This document shows, one piece after another, positions 45,952-56,943 of a stretch of DNA of 64,000 nucleotides (position 1 is the stretch's first letter; each line of letters starts with the position of its first letter). The position numbers were made by a program, and so were the translations under genes. This stretch comes from Plasmopara viticola (Eukaryota; Oomycota; Peronosporomycetes; Peronosporales; Peronosporaceae): contig MBPM02000009.1 in assembly GCA_001695595.3 (NCBI GenBank), positions 558,001 to 622,000 on the forward strand, in the 5' to 3' direction. Below the pieces are notes generated by a model. The model did no database searches. It was not told where the DNA came from and saw nothing but the letters and a program-made list of their open reading frames with translations.

Positions 45952-47950
45952 CTCTGTTCTGCAGAACTAATATGTCTTCTAGCTTCTGCTGCAGGGCAAG
46001 TTCTGATGTTGTGGCCATGCACTCCACAATTACGACATCTTTGCCGAGGCGGTGCAGCTGAATCTGTTGCATTTTGAACTTGTTTAAACTGCGAAGGCAT
46101 TCGTTGCGTCGATGCAGAGGGTCTGTATCCGCACAGGATCCAGGACAATAGACTCTAAAGCTGCAATAAAACGGCTCATTAATATTCTTTTGTGATGTTC
46201 TCCAGCTGTTTTATAGTCGCCAAAAGTCATCAGCGCTGCTTTAAGATTCAGCGAATTTTCAGCGATCCTACCAAGCCTTGGTGGCTGAACAAGCCAGCAA
46301 TTATAAATCAAGATTTTCAATCGACAAAGGTACCAAGGATACTCCATTCCGCCCAATTCAGAGAGCCCAATGACAAGGATGCCCCATTGTCGACATCACC
46401 AAACCTTTAGTTTTGATAGTTAAGATTGCAACAGCTCGCACCAAATTCGCGTCATCTTTGCGTCAATGATTAGGAGTTAAAAAGGTCCAATGTTTCTATT
46501 ATTACTCAGCCTTTGCAAGTATTCTTGGCGAACAGCGCGTTTTCCAGCGATTTGATCTTTTTCCCATCATGTCTCATTGCAAAAAGCTTAACCTCATGTG
46601 CCTATTGCGCATTGCCTGGTATTTTCCAGCGTGAGCACAGCAAGCTGATCTTCACAAGCCACCCGTGCAGCGAAATCCACCGTCAGTAAGTCACTTTAAA
46701 TAGTTTAAAGCGGAGTATATAAATTTTAGGTTATCGACAAAGCCGTATGACGTGGCACAAGACTTGCCTGTCGATAACGTGATCCATTATTTAGACAGCA
46801 TGCGCGCTTTCCGCACGCGATGTTGTCACATGGCTGTAGTGACGCTAGCCATGAAGATAAGCAGCCATAAATATTCCCTTGTAGTAGAGACAGATCTCCT
46901 CAACATACAGCATCACGCGCGGACGGAACATGACGCGCATTTGTGTGAGCTTTGTGTTGAAATCATCAATTCGGCTTATCGCAATTGAAGAATCCTATAG
47001 CATCATGAATTCTATCAATGATTCTTTCGAAGCAAAGGACCTTTGGTGGTTGCAAAGAATTTTTTTTGCTGACGTGCCATCGACACGAGAGGTGCTCTGC
47101 GTCAGGAAATTTCTGGCTCAGAGCAATCATCAACGCCATTTTCCTATTAGTACTAAAACACCCATCCTTACCGATTCCATACATTTCAAAACATTTTTAA
47201 GCTTTCCTATTGTCCACAGATAATATTCCTCCTCTCGCTATTCATAAGAGCGTAACCGAATGTGAAAGAATTGCTTGTTGCATTTACACCAACGATGTCT
47301 AGCAATGGCGATATTACTTGTTGGTCTAGTAAGTTGCATCAATGACCCATATGCGCGTGGCGCTAAACTTGCAACAAATTTATTTGGCCGAGGGAGGAAC
47401 AATGAATAAGCGTGTAAGTTGCTCATGCTCGTCAGGTTGCAAGTAGTGCAGGGTTGTTGCCGCGAGATGGTCCACCAAAGCGGAGAGCGGAGAGCGTCCA
47501 CCTAGAAGCCGGTCGCGTCCCAGGATCCATGAGTTGTGTATGTCTTGAGCTGTGCGCAAGACATCGTTGTTTTGCCGCAGGTCGGTAACAATGCGATCTG
47601 AGGTTACACCGGCACGGCCTAGTATTGAGACCGATTGCCAAGCTCTATCAGTCAGGACACGACCGTGAGGGTGTGCCGATAAATGAGCGAAAGGCTCGTG
47701 GCTATGGGTTCCCTTGATGACTTCAACTCGCCAAGAGAGCCCTTCCTAACGTCTGATGTTTGACTAAAAGGGACAAGCAGTGCTGCGTCTAGATTTGACC
47801 CGCACACTACTTCAAGCTGAGATGTTTTCTTGTTGCCAGAGGAACAATTGAGCTCCAGCATCTTCACATTACCATTCAACGCTGACCCAATCTCTTTGTT
47901 CTCATAATGGTGGTGCAATATACATGGGCTAATGCAAACGTCTCTTTCGC
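45952..47950 (-). pseudogene. MULE-1 transposase relic
   Basis: Minus-strand pieces in different frames keep MULE order: N-terminal part near 47450-47730 (ILGRAGVTSDRIVTDLRQNN, then DRLLGGRSPLSALVDHL), catalytic part near 46970-47330 (ALMIALSQKFPDAEHLSCRW, HVSKKN), and a C-terminal zinc knuckle CRNCGVHGHNIRTC at about 46010-46060 with intact C-x2-C-x4-H-x4-C spacing. Many stops and frameshifts; inactive. Confidence 0.7.
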
Positions 47951-48117
47951 GTTTTTTGCCGCATCAAGCGTCTTGTAATATAAATCAGCGGGTGGGGCAA
48001 GGGTGTTTTATGATTTAAATGAGGATGCTAAGAGTTTCGAAGGATGGGCGACGGAGAATGGATTTCAGAAGGATTCAAAGAGTAGTTGTCCCCATGTTTA
48101 AATTTATGAAGGCTGCT

Positions 48118-48182
48118 AATTAGCCGATCACAAGCCTTTACTAGAGGGATAGTTAACGAAAAACCGGGGGGATAACGTTTTC
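48118..48182 (-). repeat. MULE-1 right terminal inverted repeat
   Basis: Reads, on the minus strand, GAAAACGTTATCCCCCC then TATCCCTCTAG and AAAGGCTTGTGATCGGCTAA, matching the left end with small gaps. Confidence 0.5.
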
Positions 48183-50580
48183 TTTAAAATAGGATGAAGA
48201 GGTTACTATTCAAATCACTTACGTGTAAAAAGAGCGTACATTTGCAGGCGTTATAGAAGTTTGCTTTGTCAGGATGCTAAAGCATTTGCAAGTATTTGGT
48301 GGTACTATTAACAAAGGGTATCCCCATATTAAGTGCAAGCTATCGCGGTCTTTTAGCTCATAACGGCGCAGAGTGAAAACCTCAAGCGAGTATAAATACG
48401 GAGCCAAAAGCACGCGCACGGTCACCGTAAGGTCAGTACAGTCACAATGGCTTTTATGAGCTAACTCCCTTTGGTGCACGCCACACAAAGAACTGTATCT
48501 AGATAGATCTGGTAACGCGCGGAGCAACGCTCAAAGCTAAGATATGCATCGACTGATAGACATTGATCCGGTAGAGCCTCCTTTTTCTCGTCAGAAATGT
48601 TGTCTAGAATATTAGTGGACCCATTACACGACAAAGACTTGCACTGATACAAGGCGGTGAGCGCGTTGTACGGCCATCACCTACTGTGTTGGTGATTTCT
48701 CTTATTGAATCCGCCCGCTAATGCACCATGAGTTATTGTTCTTGAATTCACATTTTTTTCCTAATGGTACCCATACCTCAATGAGAGCATCGCGAATCGC
48801 GAAGTGGCCGCCATGGACTCTCCTGCCCTTTACAGGTATGGCCTTTCGCATAACCGATGAGTCAAGCACAAAGTGTTGAGCAAAAAAATACTTTGACAGT
48901 GTTGTCGCTTGCTTGGGGCCACTGCGAAGACTTAGCGGACAAAAAGCCAGAAGAGTGCCCGCCGAAGCGTCTACAACATATTCCTTCATGGGCCGAAATC
49001 GAAGGTGTTTCTGAGACACGAGCAAAAGAAAATGGTATTGACGCATTCCCTGGCTTAATGGAATTCGTGGCTCTTCCTTACCTGTTCTTGCTCGAGCTGC
49101 TCTTGAAGGCGACCTACTTTTGAGTTTCCGCCCACGATGCAGACGTATCCTTTGATGTAGACACAACCTTTGTAACAGAAGAAAACGCCGCTTTTGTTAA
49201 ACGGTGCCAAGGCAATCATCTTCAGAGTTCGTTAAAAGGTTCAATCTACTTCGCTGTCAGTCTGGTCACCGTTATGACCAAAATGATGTATTTATTGTCG
49301 AGGAAAGCTTGCTAAGAGATTTGAAGAGCTTGCTTCAAAGTCAGCTGTTTCCTTTCTAGTGCTCAAAACTGGTATGTCCGTGTAAGGTCAAGCACAAAGC
49401 ACCTCACTTGCATCAAGCTAATTGAGGACCTATAGACATAGGGTGTGAAACGAATACACACGTGCATAAGTTCGAAAGCAACACGCTTGACTAGGATAAT
49501 TGTAGATGCTAACAAGATATTCGTGTGTACAAGAGTTCAAAGAAGGTCGTTCATAACGCACAGACAGGAGGAGAAATTAGAAAATGCTTAACGTGATCGA
49601 AAGTTAACCTGATAGATTAGATGAGTTATTAATTTTTAGCAACTGATGAGACTAAAAGCCTATTATATATAAATTTTGTAGACAAGATTAATGGTTGGGT
49701 ATGTGCTATTATTGCTGGGACGCGTGGGTACGTACGCAGCTGAAGATCTGTGCGGTCGTTCTTTGCTAGTAGTAGGTATTGATGGTCAAAAATTTATTTT
49801 AATAACTTCCAGTATTACAAATGTACGATCGCAGAGCGCGTTGCGATCGGCAACGATACATCTGATTGGCTACGCAGCAAGCATTGCGTATTGAAACATT
49901 CATGACTTAAATACGCACTAGAAAATCTGCTGTCTATTTACGTATCAATTTCTACCAGTTGGTTCATTAGAGTATAAAATTCTGATCAAGTGGAAAATTA
50001 ACTTGATCCAGAGGATGTTACATATCGCACTTTTAGGTTTTCGGTCCACGCTGACTCCAAATCTCTCAATTTGCCTTCGACTGCGCATCCGCACAGTAAA
50101 AGGCCACACTTGCGATACCACACAAGTCCCGTTTGTCCGTTGTCCTTCGCTACAAGCCTCTCGCTTCAGTCTCAACTCTTTGCAGTCGTCTTCATTGCGT
50201 TCGCCTTGCCGCCCCCCGTCACCATCGCCTTCGTAGCTCAACGAGCCATCCGTCTTTAGTAACAAGCCGTCGTTGCTCTCGCTTTAACAACTTAAGCTGC
50301 TGCTGCGCCTCGACTTTTTCTCCCTTGTCGTTGTCCAATACATACTGCTTAAAGTGGGGCTTGTATTTTGTGAAGTTCTAAGTAGAGAAATGCAGTTGTA
50401 TCGGGCCGTATATTGAGGGATATCTCGCCTTACAAAACTTTCAGTAGAGGCTTTCTTTGCTTTGTGCGGACCCTAAATCTCATACAACAGACAGTCACCC
50501 GCGTAGATATTCATTAGACACAACTCGTTTGTAATTATGGTGATGTTGCGCCCTAAATCTCCCCGCTATGAGGTTCCTCA
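48183..50580. other. Intergenic tract, 2.4 kb, nothing recognised
   Basis: The longest frame is 48702-49166 (minus, 154 codons, TTG or other non-ATG start likely), with a basic N-terminus and no family motif. A Pro/Ser-rich plus-strand frame at 50003-50236 looks compositional. No RNA gene seen. Confidence 0.5.
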
Positions 50581-50599
50581 TCAGCCATAGGAGAATTAA

Positions 50600-52985
50600 T
50601 TGCCAGAGACTACTCGCTCTTCGAAATATTGACGCTTGCGTCTTAATGCACTAGAACTGGCTCCAACACCGGCTAGTGCAGCAGAATGTGAATTTCTTGT
50701 CCACAAGCTATTAAGCGTTAGCATCTTGCTGAGGTGCTCGATGAACCTGCAAAAGACGATCAGCCCCAGATTTGGATAGACACTTGCCAGGCTCGGCTCC
50801 TCCAAGACTGAAAGCTTAATTCGAACGCAGATATGCGGTTAACATGCTCAGCTTACGACACTGCGTCTAAGCTTAGCTTACTTAAGCTGAATGCGTTCGG
50901 TACCCAAATGGAATTCCATTTTTATGAAAACGGCTCTCGCTATTTCGTTGATCTGGTCCGTCTGACGAAGTAACGTATACCATTATTGTTGCTTGGTCTT
51001 CGGATCATATAGTGCCGCCTACGTGCATTTTTTTCCACAATCTTGCGGAACGGTCTTTCCTCGCGGGAATGTACTCTGTAATTTTTGTACAAGATCACGC
51101 GCCAGCTGTTTTAGTCCCATCCTTGAATTCTAACCTTCCGAAAATTTAAATGTTATCGCCTGTTGACGGCATGATTGATCTCTGATCTTTCTCTTCAACC
51201 ATAAAGTTGCAAGTTATAATCGGGTAACACAACCGTCAATTTGCATCCGACAGAAGAAAGCGGCTGCGCAAAAAGCGGCTTAATCATCTCCCAAAGAAAT
51301 ATTCGGCATTTTTTCATCCGACGGTAATTCCCAGTTGTCCCTTCTGGGATCACTTCGTCACTCCGCAAATCTGTTTGTAAGAATCTGGTGGACTCTTTTG
51401 TGGATTCTTCTATTGTCCATTAAGTGGTTACTGTAACGTTTCGAGAGAGCTTCCAATCCAAAAGCACTGTATGGTCGTTCGGGTGGTGAACCAGTTTAAC
51501 GCATTGGAAGGCGCAGCAAGTGATAATGACCCTTTTACATCGAATTACTATAGTCCACTATGGTATGAACATATGCACTAAGAAATCACTCAATGGCAGT
51601 ACGATCTCGAACTTCGCCGCGAGGACACTCACGAAGCATTTGAAACTACCCCCGTCGCTGCTGCCACACCAGCGTACATCCTCAGTTACTTTGCTTTAAA
51701 ACGTGAAGAAAAAGACTCGTCGAGAACTCTTTGAGCACGTCGACTCTCTGTATTTAAATTAGCGGATACCCTTCGCTTGAGTAATTGGCCACGGTTAAAG
51801 CTACCCCAAGACTCATGCTCCCAGCCAAGGCCTCTTCAGAACGCTTTGCTACATTGGCGCACTACCGCAGCACTTGTCGCCTTGTCGCCAATACTCGCCC
51901 TGGTACGAGTACGGCTAAATCATAATGCATCAGATTTCTTCGGACAGTGGACAAAGCAAAGAAAAAGCTCAAACTTTCTTCAGCCATAACCCGTACATTT
52001 TGGAGCAAACCAAGAAGACCCAGTTTGTTCTCTAAAGTTCAGTTATTATATGGCACCTACAACCTATCACGACCCACTAATATTCTTTATCTTAATCGAT
52101 AGAATCCTAATTTTCTTGTCAATTTGGCGATACTGCTACTTTTGGAAATTACATTTTGGCTGATGAGCTAACGCTCTTTTGCAAAAGACCTTTTGCAGTA
52201 CGAAGCAGTTGCCTGAATTGTTAAAGACTTTGGCCAAGCTTTGAATGCAGATGGATCTTCAATCCCTCGCCTTTAATTCTAGGCTGAAGGTGTGGGCCTT
52301 CAAGGCGGTTTCACTTAATGTGGATGAAATGAATAAGCAACGCATTCAATTCTATCAAGATCTCCTTTCAACTTACCAACTCATCGTTCTGCAAAAAACA
52401 AGCTCACAAGTCAGCAGTCGGTTGAGAATAACGACCACTTTCTCCATACTGTAGCCGCACATGCCGTTCATTTTGTCCCAATCACCCTTTACGTGCCCGC
52501 AATGGTGTAGCTCTATTATTTAATGGTGCTCACTTTTTTAAAAAATACGTGACAAAACAACCCTTATTGCTGACTCACCTGTATGGAGGCATCACTATTT
52601 GGCTGTGTCTGTCAACATGGGTGACATTCGTATCTATTTTAAGGTGGTACACGACCCGGTCCGCCCCAAAGTTTGACCATCTTTCTTCTCGGCTCTGTCG
52701 AGACATTTCATGATTCTGCTGTACGCCTGGTCTTGGGCAATTTTTATATGACTATGGATGCCGATATGGACTAAGCTACATCTGATATGACAACGGACGT
52801 GCTAGGCTTTTTGATTAAATCGTTCGTCTGATTTTTGGCGTCTTGAAAACTCGAATTTGCGCAAATTTACGAGCCCAAATTCTAAGAATTGGATTGATTA
52901 TCTCGAGGTAAAAACTCACTTCAGGATGCGGAACGAGGTTTATTATGTCTTTGGCGGTGCTGATCAGTCTGCTTAAATAAGCAAA
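50600..52985 (+). mobile_element. Decayed LINE (non-LTR retrotransposon), 5' part
   Basis: From about 52280 the plus strand reads, with stops and shifts, KVWAFKAVSLNVDEMNKQR ... YQLIVLQKT, the start of an AP-endonuclease (EEP) domain. SPVWRHHYLAVSVNMGDIRI, a degraded LVLGNF (GDFN-type) step and FTSPNSKNWIDYL follow. Upstream pieces (about 50890-51760; FHFYENGSRYFVDLV, VTVTFRESFQSKSTVWSFGW) resemble a LINE ORF1. The reverse transcriptase is absent; the copy is cut at about 52985, just before the NUDCD1-like gene promoter. Confidence 0.6.
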
Positions 52986-53259
52986 AATGATCTGCATAGA
53001 AAGATTACTACCATTCCTTTTACTATTGCAGTTCAGTTTGCGTTAAAAAAGAAAAAAGTATATCTTTTTTAACATAGGTTGTGAGCAATATCACTTATAC
53101 TTTTGTGGACTCTGTTCGAATGTTATTGCACTATTTCAGAATGATGTTGCCAAAAAATCAATATCAAGATATGCGAATCTTTCATTTACTGCCAATTTTT
53201 CAGATATTTCGTACTTAGCACCTGTCTTGCGACGGTAAAGTTACTTTCTCTCATATTCA

Positions 53260-53275
53260 CTCATTGCGCTTTGCC
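53260..53275 (+). promoter_or_regulatory. Oomycete initiator-like element of the NUDCD1-like gene
   Basis: CTCATTGCGCTTTGCC, 17-32 bp before the ATG at 53292, resembles the oomycete INR plus flanking region. Consensus match only. Confidence 0.35.
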
Positions 53276-53291
53276 ACCACACACAAAGATT

Positions 53292-54938
53292 ATGTCATCC
53301 ATGAAAGTAAATCGTTTGCTTATCGACAAGGATTTTGACCGCTACGTACTGGCAACTGATGGTGTCACAAAGCACGCCAACTCTCTGCCAGTGGCAGTAT
53401 TACCGCCACTCGAAGCAAATCAAAAATTACGCAAGGCGCAGTGGGAGTCACGTGTGTATTATAACGCACTCACGGCGGATCCGTTTTTAAGTGGGAGTTT
53501 TGCAGCCAACGTTGCGTATTACGTGGATGAAAAGTATACGCTTATGCAAATTATTGACTGCAAAAATGATGGCGTGAAGATTGAAAATATTTGCAATTTT
53601 CCTAAAATAACAACGAGACAACAAAATGTGTCGGTGCAAGTGGCAGGCAAAGGAGTGCTTGTGTATTGCGACGGACAAGGTATGCTGTATGTAATCATGG
53701 CTCAAAAGGATCAATTGGGAGCAAAGTGGAGTATCAGATCTGAGTGCGCACCATGTGGTGCTGTACCCCTTCTGGTACTGAGAGCATTTTATGACGGACA
53801 CAGGAAAGTAATTTATATCATTGTTGCGGAATTTCTTTCAAAAAACGAAATTGATGAAGCCTTTCAAATTTCAATGGTTGAAGTGTTTTTGAGTGCGAGT
53901 GTTGAGCTTGGTACAGAGATAAGTACTGCGGATGTAGGGCTACAACCTACTGTGACAGGGATTGCCATCGTGTCACAGTTGCCAACATGCGTCTCGATGA
54001 GCGACCATGACGTGGTCTTGCTTGTACACGGCTCCTATCGATTGCTTGGATCATCGAAAAAGTTGCAGACTCTTGGGAAAGTAGCAATTCCAGCGACAGG
54101 CACGACGCTACCGCATAAACGTCTTCACGACGAAGAGGCATTGGACGAGGACGAGATGGCTATGCTGTTGTCCAGATTTCCACGATCTGGCGTTGGATTT
54201 CACGGAGAAGTCTCAAAACCTAAAGATTGTAGTGAGTTGGCATCACTTGACTTTAACACACCGCTGAGTGCCCGTTTTCAAAAGTCAACCACACCGTTTT
54301 GCTCTGTCAATGTGCCTCCCCATAGTGTACCCGACATCTCGCCACGATATCATGAAGACAGCATCCGTAACCAACACGATCGACGTCTAGAGGTACCCAC
54401 AGCCGAATCCGTTCTAAATGGTTTTGAGGAGTGTGATAATGGAGATGTGAACGCAAAAGCATCTTTCTTGCTTTTGAACTTACCGGGAAAGATAATCCAA
54501 GATCAGCTGGACGTCAACTGTTCCAATTTTCAGTTTTTGTGTCCAAGTGCTCTTGTACACAGCTTTAGTGACACAAAAGTAACACTTTTATTCCGAAACG
54601 ATGTCCATGGCTTGATTTTTGAGCTAGATTCAGCACAAGCTCGACTGACGCCAAGGCACACTGCTACTATACCAGCATTTGGATTTGTCCAAGCCTCCAA
54701 GCAGGAGAAAAAATTCATGTCGTTTCATCCGACCGGATCACTTGCGTGCATTGGCGAATTTCATCGTCGTGTATTTCTGTACCAAGGGACCAGTTCCAAC
54801 GAGAGGCAAGAGTCGCACATACGCCCGCAATACATAATAGAATTGGGCGAAGAGCACCTATTAGGCTTGCACATTGTCGACACTGACACAATATTCGTGC
54901 TATGCTCGCACCACGTGTACTTACTAAAATTAACTTAA
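53292..54938 (+). CDS. NUDCD1-like protein without a recognisable CS domain
   Basis: 548 residues from ATG 53292 (the longer frame to 53271 begins at TTG). It resembles NudC domain-containing protein 1 at both ends: N-terminal MKVNRLLIDKDFDRYVLATD and SFAANVAYYVDEKYTLMQII, and C-terminal FGFVQASKQEKKFMSFHPTG, HRRVFLYQG and a final FVLCSHHVYLLKLT. These parts form the beta-propeller-like halves that surround a central CS/p23 (NudC) domain in the human protein. Here the centre (about residues 270-400) is instead an acidic then Ser/Pro-rich linker (LHDEEALDEDEMAMLLSRF and following), with no visible CS-domain tryptophan pattern. Human NUDCD1 is linked to Hsp90-type chaperone function; the role here is inferred. 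Single exon. Confidence 0.75.
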   Translation: MSSMKVNRLLIDKDFDRYVLATDGVTKHANSLPVAVLPPLEANQKLRKAQWESRVYYNALTADPFLSGSFAANVAYYVDEKYTLMQIIDCKNDGVKIENICNFPKITTRQQNVSVQVAGKGVLVYCDGQGMLYVIMAQKDQLGAKWSIRSECAPCGAVPLLVLRAFYDGHRKVIYIIVAEFLSKNEIDEAFQISMVEVFLSASVELGTEISTADVGLQPTVTGIAIVSQLPTCVSMSDHDVVLLVHGSYRLLGSSKKLQTLGKVAIPATGTTLPHKRLHDEEALDEDEMAMLLSRFPRSGVGFHGEVSKPKDCSELASLDFNTPLSARFQKSTTPFCSVNVPPHSVPDISPRYHEDSIRNQHDRRLEVPTAESVLNGFEECDNGDVNAKASFLLLNLPGKIIQDQLDVNCSNFQFLCPSALVHSFSDTKVTLLFRNDVHGLIFELDSAQARLTPRHTATIPAFGFVQASKQEKKFMSFHPTGSLACIGEFHRRVFLYQGTSSNERQESHIRPQYIIELGEEHLLGLHIVDTDTIFVLCSHHVYLLKLT

Positions 54939-55036
54939 TTTAATCATTTCGAATACCATGTAAATGTCGCCACGAGTGTCAGTGAAGCGAGGGAGTTGAC
55001 AGAGCGATTGTCGTCCAACAAAGGTCAACGCTTGCT

Positions 55037-56670
55037 ATGGTGCTCCTCTCAATGCGTCGGATGCAACCGACAGCGCGAGCAATAGCACGCTCCGCCACGC
55101 AAAAGTAACTCAACTACTTGCATCTATGCCTTCTTGTGCTCACGGCTGCCAACTTTCCGTTCTTCAATACCATAAATGGCGTACTGATGGACTGTTTCGT
55201 TTCGCTACCACTAGTTCTCGCGCCGTGCAACTCGTTTTGGCGAGCAATTCCAGTGGTCGGTTGTTTTCATCCAAGCCAGTGACTAGGTGCGATATGGTTG
55301 AAAGGATTTTGAGCAAATGTACGGGCTAAAGGCTTGAGAAACTAATCTATTTGCGTCATAGCTTGGTTGAGCACGACCGGATGGTTGCATTCTCGCCTTC
55401 AGAGGACGTGATGGACACTGCATTGCAGTCAGTGCAAGATACTACGAGTAAAATTGAGCATTTGAAAAGAGTTGAAGCAATGACGGTCTGATCGTATGGT
55501 GCATTGACGTTGCTATTTTCTAGGTGCAGTCGACTTTGCTTCCGTGTCTGACCTTGGTAAGAGAGGCACCATTGCAATAAAAAGAGTGGTGGTTAGGCAA
55601 AAGTATGCTCATTGTATGCTTGCATAAAGGTTACTCGTTGTCGGACTTGGCTATCCGTTCGCTTGATCTTATTCACTCGACAACAGGACTTCCGTGGTGG
55701 GCGACGATTATTGCCACGACAGTTGCTGTGCGTACAGCTTTTTTTCCAGTAGCTGTCGTTACGGTGAGTGTGGTCAAATTGCACTGGAAAGATCATTTTG
55801 AAGCGGGATTCGCTTATAGGCACTTGGTCTTTTGATATAGATGCGGAATGCGGCCAAGATGAAATTTCTTCAGCCCGATTTGGAAAAGCTCCGTGAGCAA
55901 ATGGACGCAAATCCGACAAAGGACCCACAAACGGCAAAAGAATTTCAAAAGAAGTACAAGGCCTTGATGAAAAAGCACGATGTGAACCCACTCAAAAGTG
56001 TGCTCACGCCTCTATCACAGGTAGGTTTCGTGTTCATTTTCCAGCAATTTGTGTGATCCGACTAAGCAATAATTGTACTAACATGCGGTAAAATTCAGAT
56101 TCCTGTTTTTCTTGGATTCTTTTGGGGTCTTCAGGACATTTCAAAGTATTTTCCAGAATACGCTCATGAGGGTGTAGGCTGGGTAACTGATCTCTCCGCT
56201 GCCGATCCAACAATGTCGTTACCCGTTATTTCCTCGGCTTTAATGGTGGCGTCCGTCGAGCTCGGTGGAGATGCAATGTCCGTCGAAACGGCAGACAAGA
56301 TGAAATTTGGCATGCGTTGCTTTGCACTGATGATGATTCCGCTCACGATGAATTTCCAATCGGTATTTTATAATTTATCTGCTGCATAATTCTTGGTTCC
56401 GGTTTAAAATGTGAGTTCGTATAATAGGGTATCTTCGTTTATTGGGTGACTTCAAACACATTTACGCTGGTGCAAACTGCGGTAATGCGGCTACACGTCG
56501 TAAAGCGGACTCTCAACATCCCCGTGACTGAAATACAGCGCCTCGAATCAAGTACAATTACGACAACATCACCTTTTGAGGCAGCTGTGGCCCGTGCGAA
56601 GCAAAATACGGTTGTAAAGACACATATGTACAAGCCGAGTAAGTCGATCAAACCACTTGGCAAGAATTAA
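55037..56670 (+). CDS. OXA1: Mitochondrial inner-membrane insertase Oxa1 (YidC/Oxa1 family)
   Basis: Inserts mitochondrially made and conservatively sorted proteins into the inner membrane. Eight exons: 55037-55104, 55215-55286, 55362-55447, 55524-55556, 55630-55763, 55841-56020, 56099-56362 and 56428-56670, totalling exactly 360 codons (359 residues). The leader MVLLSMRRMQPTARAIARSA and SGRLFSSKP is a typical presequence. The family core starts at STTGLPWWATIIATTVAVRT (TM1), then a basic matrix loop MRNAAKMKFLQPDLEKLREQ, QIPVFLGFFWGLQDI, PVISSALMVASVELGG, MKFGMRCFALMMIPLTMNFQ and GIFVYWVTSNTFTLVQTAVM. The C-terminal matrix tail is basic and moderately short. The exons upstream of 55630 rest on phase agreement and a sensible leader, so they are less certain than the last four. 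Confidence 0.9.
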
Positions 56671-56943
56671 CCGACCCGCTTTGCTCTTTCTAGACGAATC
56701 GCGCAGCAATGTAGACAGTTGCCTTAACGAAAGATGTTAAGTCATGTCTCTGCTGTCATGTAAAGTATCACACGCAGCCTCATGAATTCGGTCTTCTTAT
56801 ATAGCTGATGCAGCTTATTGTGTCTCTTTGCTTGCCTCATTACCGTTGAATTTGCCTTGGTTCACGACAGTATAGGTGTCCGGCGCATTCTACGTAGCAA
56901 GTGCACTTGCGTCAGTGAAGGCCACACTGATCTTTGCGACTAA

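Larger units (their letters stand above)
41046..48182 (-). mobile_element. Decayed Mutator-like element (MULE-1), split by a copia element
   Basis: Inverted, diverged terminal sequences frame this region: left 41046-41115 and right 48118-48182 share CCCTC..CTAG.AAAGGCTT.GAT.GGCTAA after a C-rich run. Between them the minus strand carries broken MULE transposase pieces (45952-47950). Without the copia insertion (41270-45946 plus one target copy) the element is about 2.5 kb. No convincing target duplication is visible at the outer ends, consistent with age. Confidence 0.5.
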
